From the NCBI GenBank assembly GCA_029881255.1, contig JAOUMY010000019.1:1-44062 (forward strand): a stretch of DNA of 44,062 nucleotides, in the 5' to 3' direction. The stretch's first letter is position 1. Each line of letters opens with the position of its first letter. Origin of the DNA: Gammaproteobacteria bacterium (GTDB lineage Bacteria > Pseudomonadota > Gammaproteobacteria > S012-40). A program made the position numbers and the translations under genes. This document shows, piece by piece, positions 17,914-26,395 of this stretch. The notes below the pieces were generated by a model, which was not told where the DNA came from, ran no database searches, and saw only the letters and a program-made list of their open reading frames with translations.

Positions 17914-20900
17914 TTATCGTGTCCCCAGATTGACCGGGCGGGTAAAGCGCAGGATTGCCGCGTACAGGCAGGGCACCAGTATTAATGTAATCACGGTGCC
18001 GAACACCAGACCCCATGCCAGCGCCAACATCATTTCAGCGAGCATCGCATCGTAACCGGCGAAACCGTAGGCCGTAGGCAGTACCCCGGCGACCGTGGTC
18101 AGCGTCGTCAAAATAACCGCCTTGAGACGGGTTTGCGCGATGCGCGCTACTCGCTCATAAAGCGTGGACGCCGGGTGTTTATCGAACTCCTGTTCGAGCT
18201 TGGACAACATGATAATCGCATCGTTGATAACCACGCCTATCATGCCGAGTGAACCGACTGCGGCGAAGAAACCGAACAGTGTCTGTCCATGCGCAATAAA
18301 GGCGACTACCACGCCGACCATGCCGAAAGGAATCGCCAGCATAATCAGCAAGGGACGACTGACCGAGTTAAACAGTATCGCCAGTATGGCAAAGATCAGA
18401 AAGACCACCATGATAATGGCGTTGCGAAAATCATTGCGCGATTCACGGGTGTCTTTGACTTCGCCATCGAAGGTGAGCGTGGTCGTTGGTTGCGCGCTGA
18501 TGATTTCCTTAAACACGCCATTCTCCAGATCTTTGGCGATTTCCAGCGGGGTACGCGTAGTGTCGGGTTTTAGATCTGCGAGTACTGTCACCACGCGACG
18601 CGAATCCCGGCGTGAAATCGTCGTAGGGGATTTCGTCTGATTAATTTCGACGAGATCACGCAGTGGCGCGAGATAATTGCTACGATTTTCCACCGGGATG
18701 TCGAGTATGCTGTCAATATCGCGCTTGTGCTCTTGCATGACCGACAGACGCACATCAATGTGTTCCGTGCCCTTGGGTAATTCATAGAGGATATTGCCTT
18801 CCAGCGAGGCGCGAAACGTCGAGGCGATGTCTGATGGGTTAATTCCCAGACGTTTAACCTTGTTGCGTTGGATATCGATTTTGTACTCAGGCAAGGTCAG
18901 TGGCTCATCAATCTCGGCATTGGCCAGATCCGGATGGGCTTGCATGGCGGCGAGCATGTGTTTTGCAGCGGTATTACGCAACTCATCGTTGCTTTCAAGA
19001 ATCAGCACTTCGACGGCACTACCGGAAGACTGCCCATAGCGGCTCTTCTGTACCACGAGTTTTTTCAGGCCAGGGACTTTTTCCGCTTCCGGTTGCCATA
19101 ACGCAACCAGATCATCGGCAGAACGCGTACGTTCTTCTTTGGGAACGATTTCGACGATCATGCGAAACTTGTTTTCCACCGCCGCGCCGCCGCGTCGACT
19201 GCGCGCGATTTCTGTACGTAGTCCGACCACTTCCTTGCCAACGTAGGGAACGATTAACTCTTCAATTTTTTTGCTGATATCTGCGGTCTCATAGCGATCC
19301 GCGTTTTTGCCCGCCGTACCCTGCAACACAATTTCACGGGTTTCGGTGTTGGGGAACATCACGAATTTCAGATTTTCTTCTGCCAGTTTCCAGATAAAAA
19401 ACAATAACACCCCGAACAAGATGATGATGACGTAACGAAAACGCAACATCGGTATCAATAAGGTTCCATAGAGCTGTTCCACGCTATCGAACCAGTGCTT
19501 CTTAGGTGTGTGTTGTTCGTGATGACGGCTGCCGGGAAAGCGCAGGTAAAGATGGCCGGGTAGAATCACCAGCGCCTCCAGCAGGCTGGCAAACAGCATC
19601 AGAAAAACGATGGGCGGTATAAAACTGACGAAGCTGCCAAAGTGACCCGAAAAATAGAATAGCGGTACAAAGGCGACGCAGGTGGTGACGATGCTGGCGA
19701 GTACCGGCATAAACACCTGACCGGTGCCGCGTATCGACGCCTCTCTCGGGCTGAGCCCCATAGCGCGATAACGTGACACATTTTCTGCCACCACGATTGC
19801 GTCGTCGACGACTATCCCCATCACAATGATCACTGCCGCAAGCGTGATATTGTTAATGGTGTATCCCATCGCCCAGGCCCAGATCAGGGTAAGACACACG
19901 GTAAACGGAATGCCCACTGCCACCCAGATACCGGCGCGTATGTTGAGAAATATAAACAGCGTAAAGAGAATCAGCAGAAACCCGATCGCGCCATTGGTGG
20001 CGATGATGGAAAGACGGTTGCGCACATCGTAAGACTCGTCGTCGAGTATCACCAGTTGAACTGAGCTATTACGCAAATTGTTGGCGGTGAATTCAGCAAC
20101 GACTCTCTGTACCGCATCCAGTGACTCCAGTATGCCGTAGGTGCCGTTCTTGACCACGTTAAACATAATGGCCTCGTGACCATTGACCTTGATCAATTCC
20201 TTCTCACGTTTGAAATCCGAACGCACCTGGGCGATGTCTGATAGCGCTATCGCCTTGCCCTGAAAGCCGGCCTGTACATAAAGCTGGTTGAGTTTGTCCA
20301 CCGTATCCAGTTGGGAATTGATGGTGACATTGGGTTCATCTTTGATATCGATACTACCCGCCGGTTGACGGATGTGATTGCGCGAAATCTCATTACTCAC
20401 CTGACTCAAAGGGATTTGGTAACGCACCAGTTTCTGCGGGTCTACATTGATTTGCAGTTCCTGTTGCAGATAGCCGGAACGGGAGACGCTATTGATCTCG
20501 CGCAGATTGATTAGCTGCAGCTCTAACGCTGTCGCCAGTTTCTGCAGGTTCTCCCGTTGCTCGTTGTTGAGCAGATGCGTGCCGGTATCGATCAGGGCAA
20601 TGTCGATGATCGCCTTCTTTGAGCTTTTCCAGACGCGAACCTGGGGCTTGTCCCGCACCTCGGGAGGCAATTGCGTATTGAGGGCGGCGTTGCGGATTTC
20701 GGTAATGACCTCGTCCTTATTGGAGAGATCACGCTCCAGTTCCACGCTCACCGTGGTCGCGCCGCGACTGACCGAACTGGTGATCTGCGCAACCCCATCG
20801 ACGCCCTTGAGTTCGTCTTCGAGTTCACGGGTGACAAAGTGTTCGACTTCTTCTGCGGTAGCGCCGGGATAGCTGGCAGAGATACGGACAAAATCCGAGG

Positions 20901-21024
20901 TGTAGTCCGGTCGTTCTTCTTTCTTGATCTCCTGCCAGGCGAGCAGACCGCCGACTATGGCCGCGATAAATGCCATATTGGTCAGCAAATGGCGATCAAC
21001 AAAAAATTCGATAAAGCGTGTCAT
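17914..21024 (-). CDS. RND efflux permease, AcrB type
   Basis: About 1036 residues with the full RND layout: N-terminal helix, a large periplasmic loop with the porter subdomains (PGATAEEVEHFVTRELED), helices 2-6, a second periplasmic loop, and the last helices. The proton-relay Asp pair is present in GIVVDDAIVVAEN near residue 405, and the matching late segment is GVVINDAIIM. Two ATGs are adjacent at 21027 and 21024; either may start. No gene for a membrane-fusion (HlyD/AcrA) adaptor is in the operon or beside it, so one must come from elsewhere or the pump is unusual. The TolC-like gene follows 4 bp later. Confidence 0.88.
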   Translation of the reverse strand: MTRFIEFFVDRHLLTNMAFIAAIVGGLLAWQEIKKEERPDYTSDFVRISASYPGATAEEVEHFVTRELEDELKGVDGVAQITSSVSRGATTVSVELERDLSNKDEVITEIRNAALNTQLPPEVRDKPQVRVWKSSKKAIIDIALIDTGTHLLNNEQRENLQKLATALELQLINLREINSVSRSGYLQQELQINVDPQKLVRYQIPLSQVSNEISRNHIRQPAGSIDIKDEPNVTINSQLDTVDKLNQLYVQAGFQGKAIALSDIAQVRSDFKREKELIKVNGHEAIMFNVVKNGTYGILESLDAVQRVVAEFTANNLRNSSVQLVILDDESYDVRNRLSIIATNGAIGFLLILFTLFIFLNIRAGIWVAVGIPFTVCLTLIWAWAMGYTINNITLAAVIIVMGIVVDDAIVVAENVSRYRAMGLSPREASIRGTGQVFMPVLASIVTTCVAFVPLFYFSGHFGSFVSFIPPIVFLMLFASLLEALVILPGHLYLRFPGSRHHEQHTPKKHWFDSVEQLYGTLLIPMLRFRYVIIILFGVLLFFIWKLAEENLKFVMFPNTETREIVLQGTAGKNADRYETADISKKIEELIVPYVGKEVVGLRTEIARSRRGGAAVENKFRMIVEIVPKEERTRSADDLVALWQPEAEKVPGLKKLVVQKSRYGQSSGSAVEVLILESNDELRNTAAKHMLAAMQAHPDLANAEIDEPLTLPEYKIDIQRNKVKRLGINPSDIASTFRASLEGNILYELPKGTEHIDVRLSVMQEHKRDIDSILDIPVENRSNYLAPLRDLVEINQTKSPTTISRRDSRRVVTVLADLKPDTTRTPLEIAKDLENGVFKEIISAQPTTTLTFDGEVKDTRESRNDFRNAIIMVVFLIFAILAILFNSVSRPLLIMLAIPFGMVGVVVAFIAHGQTLFGFFAAVGSLGMIGVVINDAIIMLSKLEQEFDKHPASTLYERVARIAQTRLKAVILTTLTTVAGVLPTAYGFAGYDAMLAEMMLALAWGLVFGTVITLILVPCLYAAILRFTRPVNLGTR

Positions 21025-21335
21025 CATAAACTTCTAAAATCCCGAGCGCGTGGACCCGTCTACACCATGGACAGCGGTAGGGTGAAACGGGTTCATATAT
21101 TATGCCGTTCGTCGCTTTACGGCTATGATTTTTGTGCGCGATACGCTTGTGTTTTTTACCAACATCAAATTCGATACGACGGTTTATCTTGTCAGAATAG
21201 CACCGAAATTTTGATGAGCGTGCTGTTGTAGGTGCTTAAAAATAGCCGCATTTTCCGCACCTCCTTATGGTCGCTTTCTCCTACGGCTTGTATTACACTC
21301 TAAGTGTAGTTCTATCTCTGAGTGGAGGCTTTACT
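21025..21335. other. Divergent promoter region with a hyphenated dyad
   Basis: This lies between the RND operon (minus) and the small lipoprotein gene (plus). A dyad TACACT-CTA-AGTGTA (21294-21308) sits 28 bases before the lipoprotein ATG and is a candidate operator. No open frame here looks real; the first 23 codons of the frame that contains the lipoprotein are better read as leader. Confidence 0.4.
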
Positions 21336-21596
21336 ATGAAATGGCACACTCGTTCTGTGTTAGCAATTTCCCTCTTGTTTTTTTCTATCATGGGTTGTGA
21401 AAGTGGCGTCGGCGCATGCCAAAGTGAGCCCGTGGAGTATTCGTTTGGCTTGAGAGTGTATTGTTATAGCGGCTGGGATAAAGCGGAATGCGAGGCCAAC
21501 AATAGTCAACAAGTCAACGGCGCTAAGTGGTATTTTCACAGTGGTCAATCATGTGAAGACCGCGGCCTTTCGGAAGGTTCTAATCCCTGGCCATAA
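21336..21596 (+). CDS. Small Cys-rich lipoprotein
   Basis: 86 residues from the ATG preceded by GGAGG. The signal peptide ends in a lipobox (SIMGC, Cys at about residue 21). The mature part of about 66 residues has four more Cys residues (ACQ, YCY, ECE, SCE), likely two disulfides, and many Trp, Tyr and Gly residues. The second residue after the lipid Cys is Ser, so outer-membrane retention is expected. No family is recognised. It may be cotranscribed with the PDZ protein gene 31 bp downstream. Confidence 0.7.
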   Translation: MKWHTRSVLAISLLFFSIMGCESGVGACQSEPVEYSFGLRVYCYSGWDKAECEANNSQQVNGAKWYFHSGQSCEDRGLSEGSNPWP

Positions 21597-21627
21597 TGCT
21601 TGTCTGCGAATAGGGTAGGGCTGGTAT

Positions 21628-22503
21628 GTGAAAACGCTTGTTTTTACGCTTGCTGGAGTGCTTGGCGTGGTTGCGATTGTTGTCGCTGTCGGCGCGCTAA
21701 ACACCGGTAGTGATCACTCGTCAGAAAGTGATGTTACGGCGCACGCGTCTACTATGCCGGCGAAGGCCATACTAAGCGACGCGACGACAGTAAACGAAAA
21801 CCTGGCCAGCAATGCTATTCCGAACCTGAGACTCAAGGGTTTGTTGCTTGAGTCCCAACGACGCCTCGCCTATGTTTCCATCGACGGTTTAAATGAACGG
21901 GTCTATACCGAGGCCCAGGAAATATTGCCTGGCGTGCGTCTCGCAAAAATTAGATCAAAAAGTATCCTGGTTACGGCAATGGGAAGGGAATTCGAATACC
22001 ATCTCTCTGCCGATGCGAGCGATGCACAAGAACAAGTGCTGGATCAAAATCTGGCGTTCATCACCAGAAAACTCGCCAAATATCCTGATCGCCAATCGCC
22101 GGAGTACATCAACAAACTCCTCGACTATATCGCCGGACGACAGTTGGCGGCAGTCGAGTTTCCCTTGGGCGTCAGCTCCTATGGCATAGACACCATAGAC
22201 GAGAGCCATTATGTGATGAGTCTGGCAGCAATTCAGGACCAGGTGTCCTCGGAAAAACCATTTCGACATATTGCTTACGATTTCAAACAAAATGTCATGA
22301 CCATAAACAGCGTCGTGCCCGGCAGTCTGTATGATAAGTGTGGACTTCAGCCTGGCGATCGCATCCTCTCTATACAGGACAAAAAAGTGACAGGTCTATG
22401 GGATATCGCCTATGCCTATCAGGCACTGACGCAAGATGAGGGGCTCAAGATACACATTGATCGCAACGGCGTAAAACAGGAACTTAAATTTCAGATCTAT
22501 TAA
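21628..22503 (+). CDS. GspC-like protein with HR and PDZ domains
   Basis: 291 residues from a GTG start. One N-terminal membrane helix (about residues 4-24), a short linker, then an HR-like domain (about 68-130: LRLKGLLLESQRRLAYVSIDG, then ILPGVRLAKI and the closing strands), a variable middle, and a C-terminal PDZ domain (about 220-291: VVPGSLYDKCGLQPGDRILSIQ). This is the layout of GspC, the inner-membrane protein that touches the secretin in type II secretion. No other gsp genes are nearby, so it may be an orphan or serve a different envelope protease or secretion task. Confidence 0.72.
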   Translation: MKTLVFTLAGVLGVVAIVVAVGALNTGSDHSSESDVTAHASTMPAKAILSDATTVNENLASNAIPNLRLKGLLLESQRRLAYVSIDGLNERVYTEAQEILPGVRLAKIRSKSILVTAMGREFEYHLSADASDAQEQVLDQNLAFITRKLAKYPDRQSPEYINKLLDYIAGRQLAAVEFPLGVSSYGIDTIDESHYVMSLAAIQDQVSSEKPFRHIAYDFKQNVMTINSVVPGSLYDKCGLQPGDRILSIQDKKVTGLWDIAYAYQALTQDEGLKIHIDRNGVKQELKFQIY

Positions 22504-22639
22504 CAGAATTTGAAGCGTTATGGTTTGTTACGAGGTTTGCACAGTCTTTTTCGGGGTATGAGTGTTGCGCACAAATCGAAAGCAAACTAACCACAGCTAT
22601 TATGCTAGTGCCGTTATAATGTATTTGTCTGGTGAGGGA

Positions 22640-22672
22640 ACACCTGTAACAACGGCAGGCTAAAACAGGTGT
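22640..22672. terminator. Weak hairpin between convergent genes
   Basis: ACACCTGT (22640-22647) pairs with ACAGGTGT (22665-22672) around a 17-nt loop, with no T-tract. It lies between the GspC-like gene and the convergent CBS gene, so a termination role is possible but weakly supported. Confidence 0.3.
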
Positions 22673-22705
22673 CACGCAATGCGTCGCTCCCCAGATTATT
22701 CGCCG

Positions 22706-23143
22706 CTAATAATTTTCACCCCAGGATATGACTTGTTCAAGGTGGTTTATTTCCGTTTGTTTATCTTCGACAACGTGTTTGACCACGTCACCGATAGATA
22801 TCATGCCGATGACCTTGTCATTCTCGATAACAGGTAAGTGACGAACTCTGTGTTTGTTTATCAATGCGAGACAGGTGTCGACACTCTGATCCGGTGTCAC
22901 ATAGCGCACATCACGGGTCATTATGTCTTTAATCAGTGTGGTTTCAGGGTCGAGACGTTTTACGATAATTTTTCGCGTAAAATCCCGTTCCGAGATAATG
23001 CCTGCAAGCTTGTTGTCTTCGATCACGACCAAAGCGCCGACATTCTTACCTATTAACAACTCGACCGCGTCCATAACGGTTTGATCGGGTTGTAAATGCC
23101 ACAAACTGCGCTTTTCTTTTAGTATGTCTTTTACCGTGCTCAT
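22706..23143 (-). CDS. Two-CBS-domain protein
   Basis: 145 residues made almost entirely of a CBS pair. The first CBS motif (about 10-65) has VMDAVELLIGKNVGALVVIEDNKLAGIISERDFTRK and the second (about 75-135) has DTCLALINKHRVRHLPVIENDKVIGMISIGDVVKHV. Such stand-alone pairs bind adenine nucleotides or NAD and regulate partner proteins; the partner is not shown here. GGAGGGG precedes the ATG. It belongs to the common proteobacterial group of CBS proteins often annotated as stress or signal-transduction proteins. Confidence 0.9.
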   Translation of the reverse strand: MSTVKDILKEKRSLWHLQPDQTVMDAVELLIGKNVGALVVIEDNKLAGIISERDFTRKIIVKRLDPETTLIKDIMTRDVRYVTPDQSVDTCLALINKHRVRHLPVIENDKVIGMISIGDVVKHVVEDKQTEINHLEQVISWGENY

Positions 23144-23265
23144 AGTCCCCTCCGCTGATTGGAATACTTGTTGCGCCTATGGCAGGATACCGGCCACGCA
23201 CAGACAGGCTTTCAGACTAAATTACACAGGTTGTGCGTGTGAGGCAATACTGGGAGGCAACGAAT

Positions 23266-25452
23266 TTACTCGGAGGGGATATCAAATGGCTCAGGCTTAT
23301 GAACCCCAAACCCTTGTAAATAGTGAATTCCTAGCGCTTTGACATGTTCGGCAATAGCATCGTTCTCGACCCACTCGGCAATGGTTAACAGGCCCGTGAC
23401 ATTGCCGATCTTGGCAATAGACTCGACCATGGCATTATCGAACTTATCTGTAAGTATGTCGCGAACAAAACTGCCATCGATTTTGAGATAGTCCACCGGC
23501 AGGGTTTTCAAATATTCAAACGAACTGGAGCCGGAACCGAAATCGTCGAGGGCGAATTGGCAACCCAGAGTTTTGAGTGAATCGATAAATTCAATTGTTT
23601 TGCTTAGATTCTGTACTACCGCAGTTTCGGTAATTTCGAAACAAATATGCTGCGGGTTAATGTCCGGATAGGTTTCAAACTGAGACTTCACAAACTCAAG
23701 AAAACCTCTATCGTTAAAGGACTGACCCGATAAATTAATCGCAATAACGTGGTCCTGATCGGCCTCTAAATTGCCGGCAACGATGGCCTGGAAAACTGAC
23801 GTGACCACCCAACGATCCAGATTCCCGATCACATTGAATCGCTCAGCAACGCTAATCACGAAGCCGGTTGGTACGGGTAAGCCGGATTCATCCACCATGC
23901 GTAGCAATATTTCTTTGTAGTACTTCGGTTTTATGCCGTCACATTCAGAAATCGCATCCTGTACAACCAGGCTAATCCGTTTTTGTTCCAGGGCACGGTT
24001 GATTTTTGAGGGCCATTCCATTTCAGCGCGACGTTTGGAAAGCTCCAGGTCAGTCAAACTGAGGGCGTAAATTTGATTTCTGCCTTCATCTTTTGCTGCA
24101 TAACAGGCTAAATCCGCCGCGCTCAACAGAGATGCGGAATCCTGCGACGTCTGAGTGACACAAACCAGTCCAATACTGGCACCGATTTCAAAAATTTTAT
24201 TCTGCCAGGTAAAGCGATAATCTCGCAGCGCATCGAGAATTTTCTCTGCGATCTCGTGCGCCTTGTCTTCAGGGCAATTGTCTAACAGCACACCGAACTC
24301 ATCGCCCCCAAACCTGGCCAAAGTATCATGATCGCGTACCAAAGGTTTTATCAACGCGGCGACTTCTTTTAACAACTGATCACCGGCCATATGACCGCAG
24401 GTGTCATTGACTATCTTGAACTGATCCAAATCGATCAATAACAAACCATGATGGCTTTGATCGACCTTCGCACGTTTAATCGCTTCATTGAGACGATATT
24501 CAAACGCCGGCCGATTCACCAGACCGGTTAACACGTCGTGAAAGGCTTGCCAGGAAAGTTGCTTGGCCATACTGCGCGCTTTTGTCACATCGATGAGTAC
24601 GAAAAAGGCGATAACAAATGACCCCAACAGGATGACACCGATAATCATTGCAGACGTGATATAGCGTTGATCCTGTGCCAGGGCTTCAACCTTGTTCAGC
24701 GGTACGTCAACCTCGATTGCGCCCAATAATTGGTGTAAACGCCATTGCTTTCCGGTAGCAACACCGTTCTCCTTACGTCGCGCGATCATATCTTCACGCA
24801 TTTCTATTGCGTTGTGGCAACCGACGCAAGACGAACTGGAGGCGGGGTCTGCTCGCAAATAACGTAGAGTAGTAACACCGTTCAACTCCTCAACGCGCCA
24901 TACCGGTTTCCAGGTGATTGGTCCAGCGGGATTGGCCTGATCTTGCGCTTCCAATTGGGGCCATGCCCAACGCAGGAAGTCATTGTCCAGGCCCTGAGTC
25001 TCTTCCAGATTCCATTTACTTACCGGCCGATAGCGGTATAGCCCCTCGATATTTTGGCTGCTGGCCAGACCGACTTCTTTCAGGAATTGCGCGGGTAGGG
25101 GAACAAACCCTTTGTGATCTTTATAGTCTTGATGGGCGCCAAAGCCGTCTTGTTTTAGTTTATTAATGACTTTCGCGTTATATACCGAACGTGCTGTCGT
25201 TGCCAATTGCGCGACAACTTCTACCAGTTCTACAGCCTGGTATTCGATCACCAGTTGCTGGCTGCGACTGACCACTTCCCAGGTCACCAAGCCAATGGTT
25301 ACCAACAAAATCAATGTCAACAAGGCTACTCGCGGCCGAATACCGAAGTACTTGCTGCTATATTCTTTGTCTACAAATGGAGCATTTTTGATATCCGCCG
25401 GAATACTATTCAGCGAATAACCACGCTCGTTTATGTGGGTTAACTTCTGCAT
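23266..25452 (-). CDS. Periplasmic-haem GGDEF/EAL protein (c-di-GMP turnover)
   Basis: 728 residues. Helix 1 (about 41-63) and helix 2 (about 266-288) frame a periplasmic domain of the DUF3365/Tll0287-like type with a CVGCH haem motif at 209-213. In the cytoplasm is a GGDEF domain with intact GGDEF (382-386) and an inhibitory RxxD site (373-376) five residues before it. The EAL domain follows, where the signature reads EIL (514-516). Other catalytic positions remain: Asn in INLS, Glu in ITET, the Asp pair in DDFGSG, Lys in LKID, Glu in AEWVEN and Gln in LQGFG. It could make and break c-di-GMP, tuned by haem redox state or a gas ligand. Confidence 0.87.
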   Translation of the reverse strand: MQKLTHINERGYSLNSIPADIKNAPFVDKEYSSKYFGIRPRVALLTLILLVTIGLVTWEVVSRSQQLVIEYQAVELVEVVAQLATTARSVYNAKVINKLKQDGFGAHQDYKDHKGFVPLPAQFLKEVGLASSQNIEGLYRYRPVSKWNLEETQGLDNDFLRWAWPQLEAQDQANPAGPITWKPVWRVEELNGVTTLRYLRADPASSSSCVGCHNAIEMREDMIARRKENGVATGKQWRLHQLLGAIEVDVPLNKVEALAQDQRYITSAMIIGVILLGSFVIAFFVLIDVTKARSMAKQLSWQAFHDVLTGLVNRPAFEYRLNEAIKRAKVDQSHHGLLLIDLDQFKIVNDTCGHMAGDQLLKEVAALIKPLVRDHDTLARFGGDEFGVLLDNCPEDKAHEIAEKILDALRDYRFTWQNKIFEIGASIGLVCVTQTSQDSASLLSAADLACYAAKDEGRNQIYALSLTDLELSKRRAEMEWPSKINRALEQKRISLVVQDAISECDGIKPKYYKEILLRMVDESGLPVPTGFVISVAERFNVIGNLDRWVVTSVFQAIVAGNLEADQDHVIAINLSGQSFNDRGFLEFVKSQFETYPDINPQHICFEITETAVVQNLSKTIEFIDSLKTLGCQFALDDFGSGSSSFEYLKTLPVDYLKIDGSFVRDILTDKFDNAMVESIAKIGNVTGLLTIAEWVENDAIAEHVKALGIHYLQGFGVHKPEPFDIPSE

Positions 25453-25897
25453 ACGGGATTAGGCCTAAAGGTGCCGGTTCTTATATAACAAGATTGCGCT
25501 GTAGATTATTCGACAAATACACAAAAAACCTTAGTATATCGACCTCTTCTAAAAGCCAATATTTTCTTCAGTATTTCTAAAATGCATCCAAAAATCCACA
25601 CGCCTTTATGGAATCCCGATTCTATCTCTCTGAATTTCTTCCCAAATAGACTATGCCAGAACGGCTGTACTGGTATTTCCAGCAGGTGTTCAAATGGCGT
25701 CCTGTGGACGCGACGGTCAAGCGCGTTTTCTTTCCAGTTGACGCGCGTAAACGGAACCCGCTTCCGGCATGGGTGGTTTAAAGCAAGCAGCAAGAGAGGA
25801 AAAAATATAATTTCCCTGATATATATACCAAAAAATTTTGTTTTATCGGTATCCCGCTGGCAGGTCTGCTGGGTTACATAGGCGAGGGGGGAATTCA
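25453..25897. other. Divergent intergenic region before the sigma operon
   Basis: This region should carry the promoters of the GGDEF/EAL gene and the sigma operon. It contains a 42-codon plus-strand frame (25653-25781) with a protein-like product rich in Trp, Phe and basic residues, but no ribosome site. It also contains a candidate ECF-type promoter (25753-25781). A 130-codon minus-strand frame here is not accepted. Confidence 0.4.
25753..25781 (+). promoter_or_regulatory. Candidate ECF-type promoter
   Basis: GGAACC (25753-25758) and GTTTAA (25776-25781) are 17 bp apart. GGAAC is the typical -35 core of ECF sigma factors. The site lies 117 bases before the sigma gene, as expected for autoregulation. 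Evidence is a visual match only. Confidence 0.3.
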
Positions 25898-26395
25898 TTG
25901 AACACCAGAATACAAGAAATTTATGAACGCTACGGCGCCATGGTGTACCGATGTTGTTTGGACATACTCAAAAATGAGGTGATGGCCAAGGATGCCATGC
26001 AGGATGTATTCGTGCGGGTATTAAAGAATAGAGACAGATTGGACTTAGCGGCGCCATCATCGCTGTTATACCGGATTGCGACAAATATCAGTCTGAACAA
26101 ATTACGCGATGGCAAACATCTGGAGTATGGGTTCGACTACGAAGCTGACAACCTGGTAGAGCAAATCGCCCTGGCGGATGATCCCGCCAATGAGGTCAAT
26201 AACTCCAGCGTTATCCGTTTCTTGTTTCGCGATAAACAGGAGTCGACGCGGGTAATGGCCATCATGTATTGGGTTGAGGGATTTAGTCTTGAGGAAATTT
26301 CTGCCGAGGTTAGGCTTTCTGTTCCTGCGGTCAAGAAACGTCTGCATACATTGCGACAACAGTTAAAACATTTCAAAGGTAGTGACGATGTCTGA
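25898..26395 (+). CDS. ECF-type RNA polymerase sigma factor
   Basis: 165 residues from the TTG of LNTRIQEIYERYG, chosen because GAGGGGGG lies a few bases before it. Sigma region 2 spans about 5-75, with VYRCCLDILKNEVMAKDAMQDVFVRVLK and the -10 binding helix around SSLLYRIATNISLNKLRD. Region 4 is near the C-terminus (about 120-160), with a helix-turn-helix in GFSLEEISAEVRLSVPAVKKRLHTLRQQLK. It has no region 1 or 3, as in ECF factors. The last codons overlap the next gene's ATG by eight bases, the usual layout for a sigma/anti-sigma pair. It probably directs its own operon. Confidence 0.85.
   Translation: MNTRIQEIYERYGAMVYRCCLDILKNEVMAKDAMQDVFVRVLKNRDRLDLAAPSSLLYRIATNISLNKLRDGKHLEYGFDYEADNLVEQIALADDPANEVNNSSVIRFLFRDKQESTRVMAIMYWVEGFSLEEISAEVRLSVPAVKKRLHTLRQQLKHFKGSDDV

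Noticed and set aside
25506..25898. 130-codon minus-strand frame
   Set aside because: No family pattern or ribosome site; it lies in the region expected to hold two divergent promoters and reaches the sigma gene's start.
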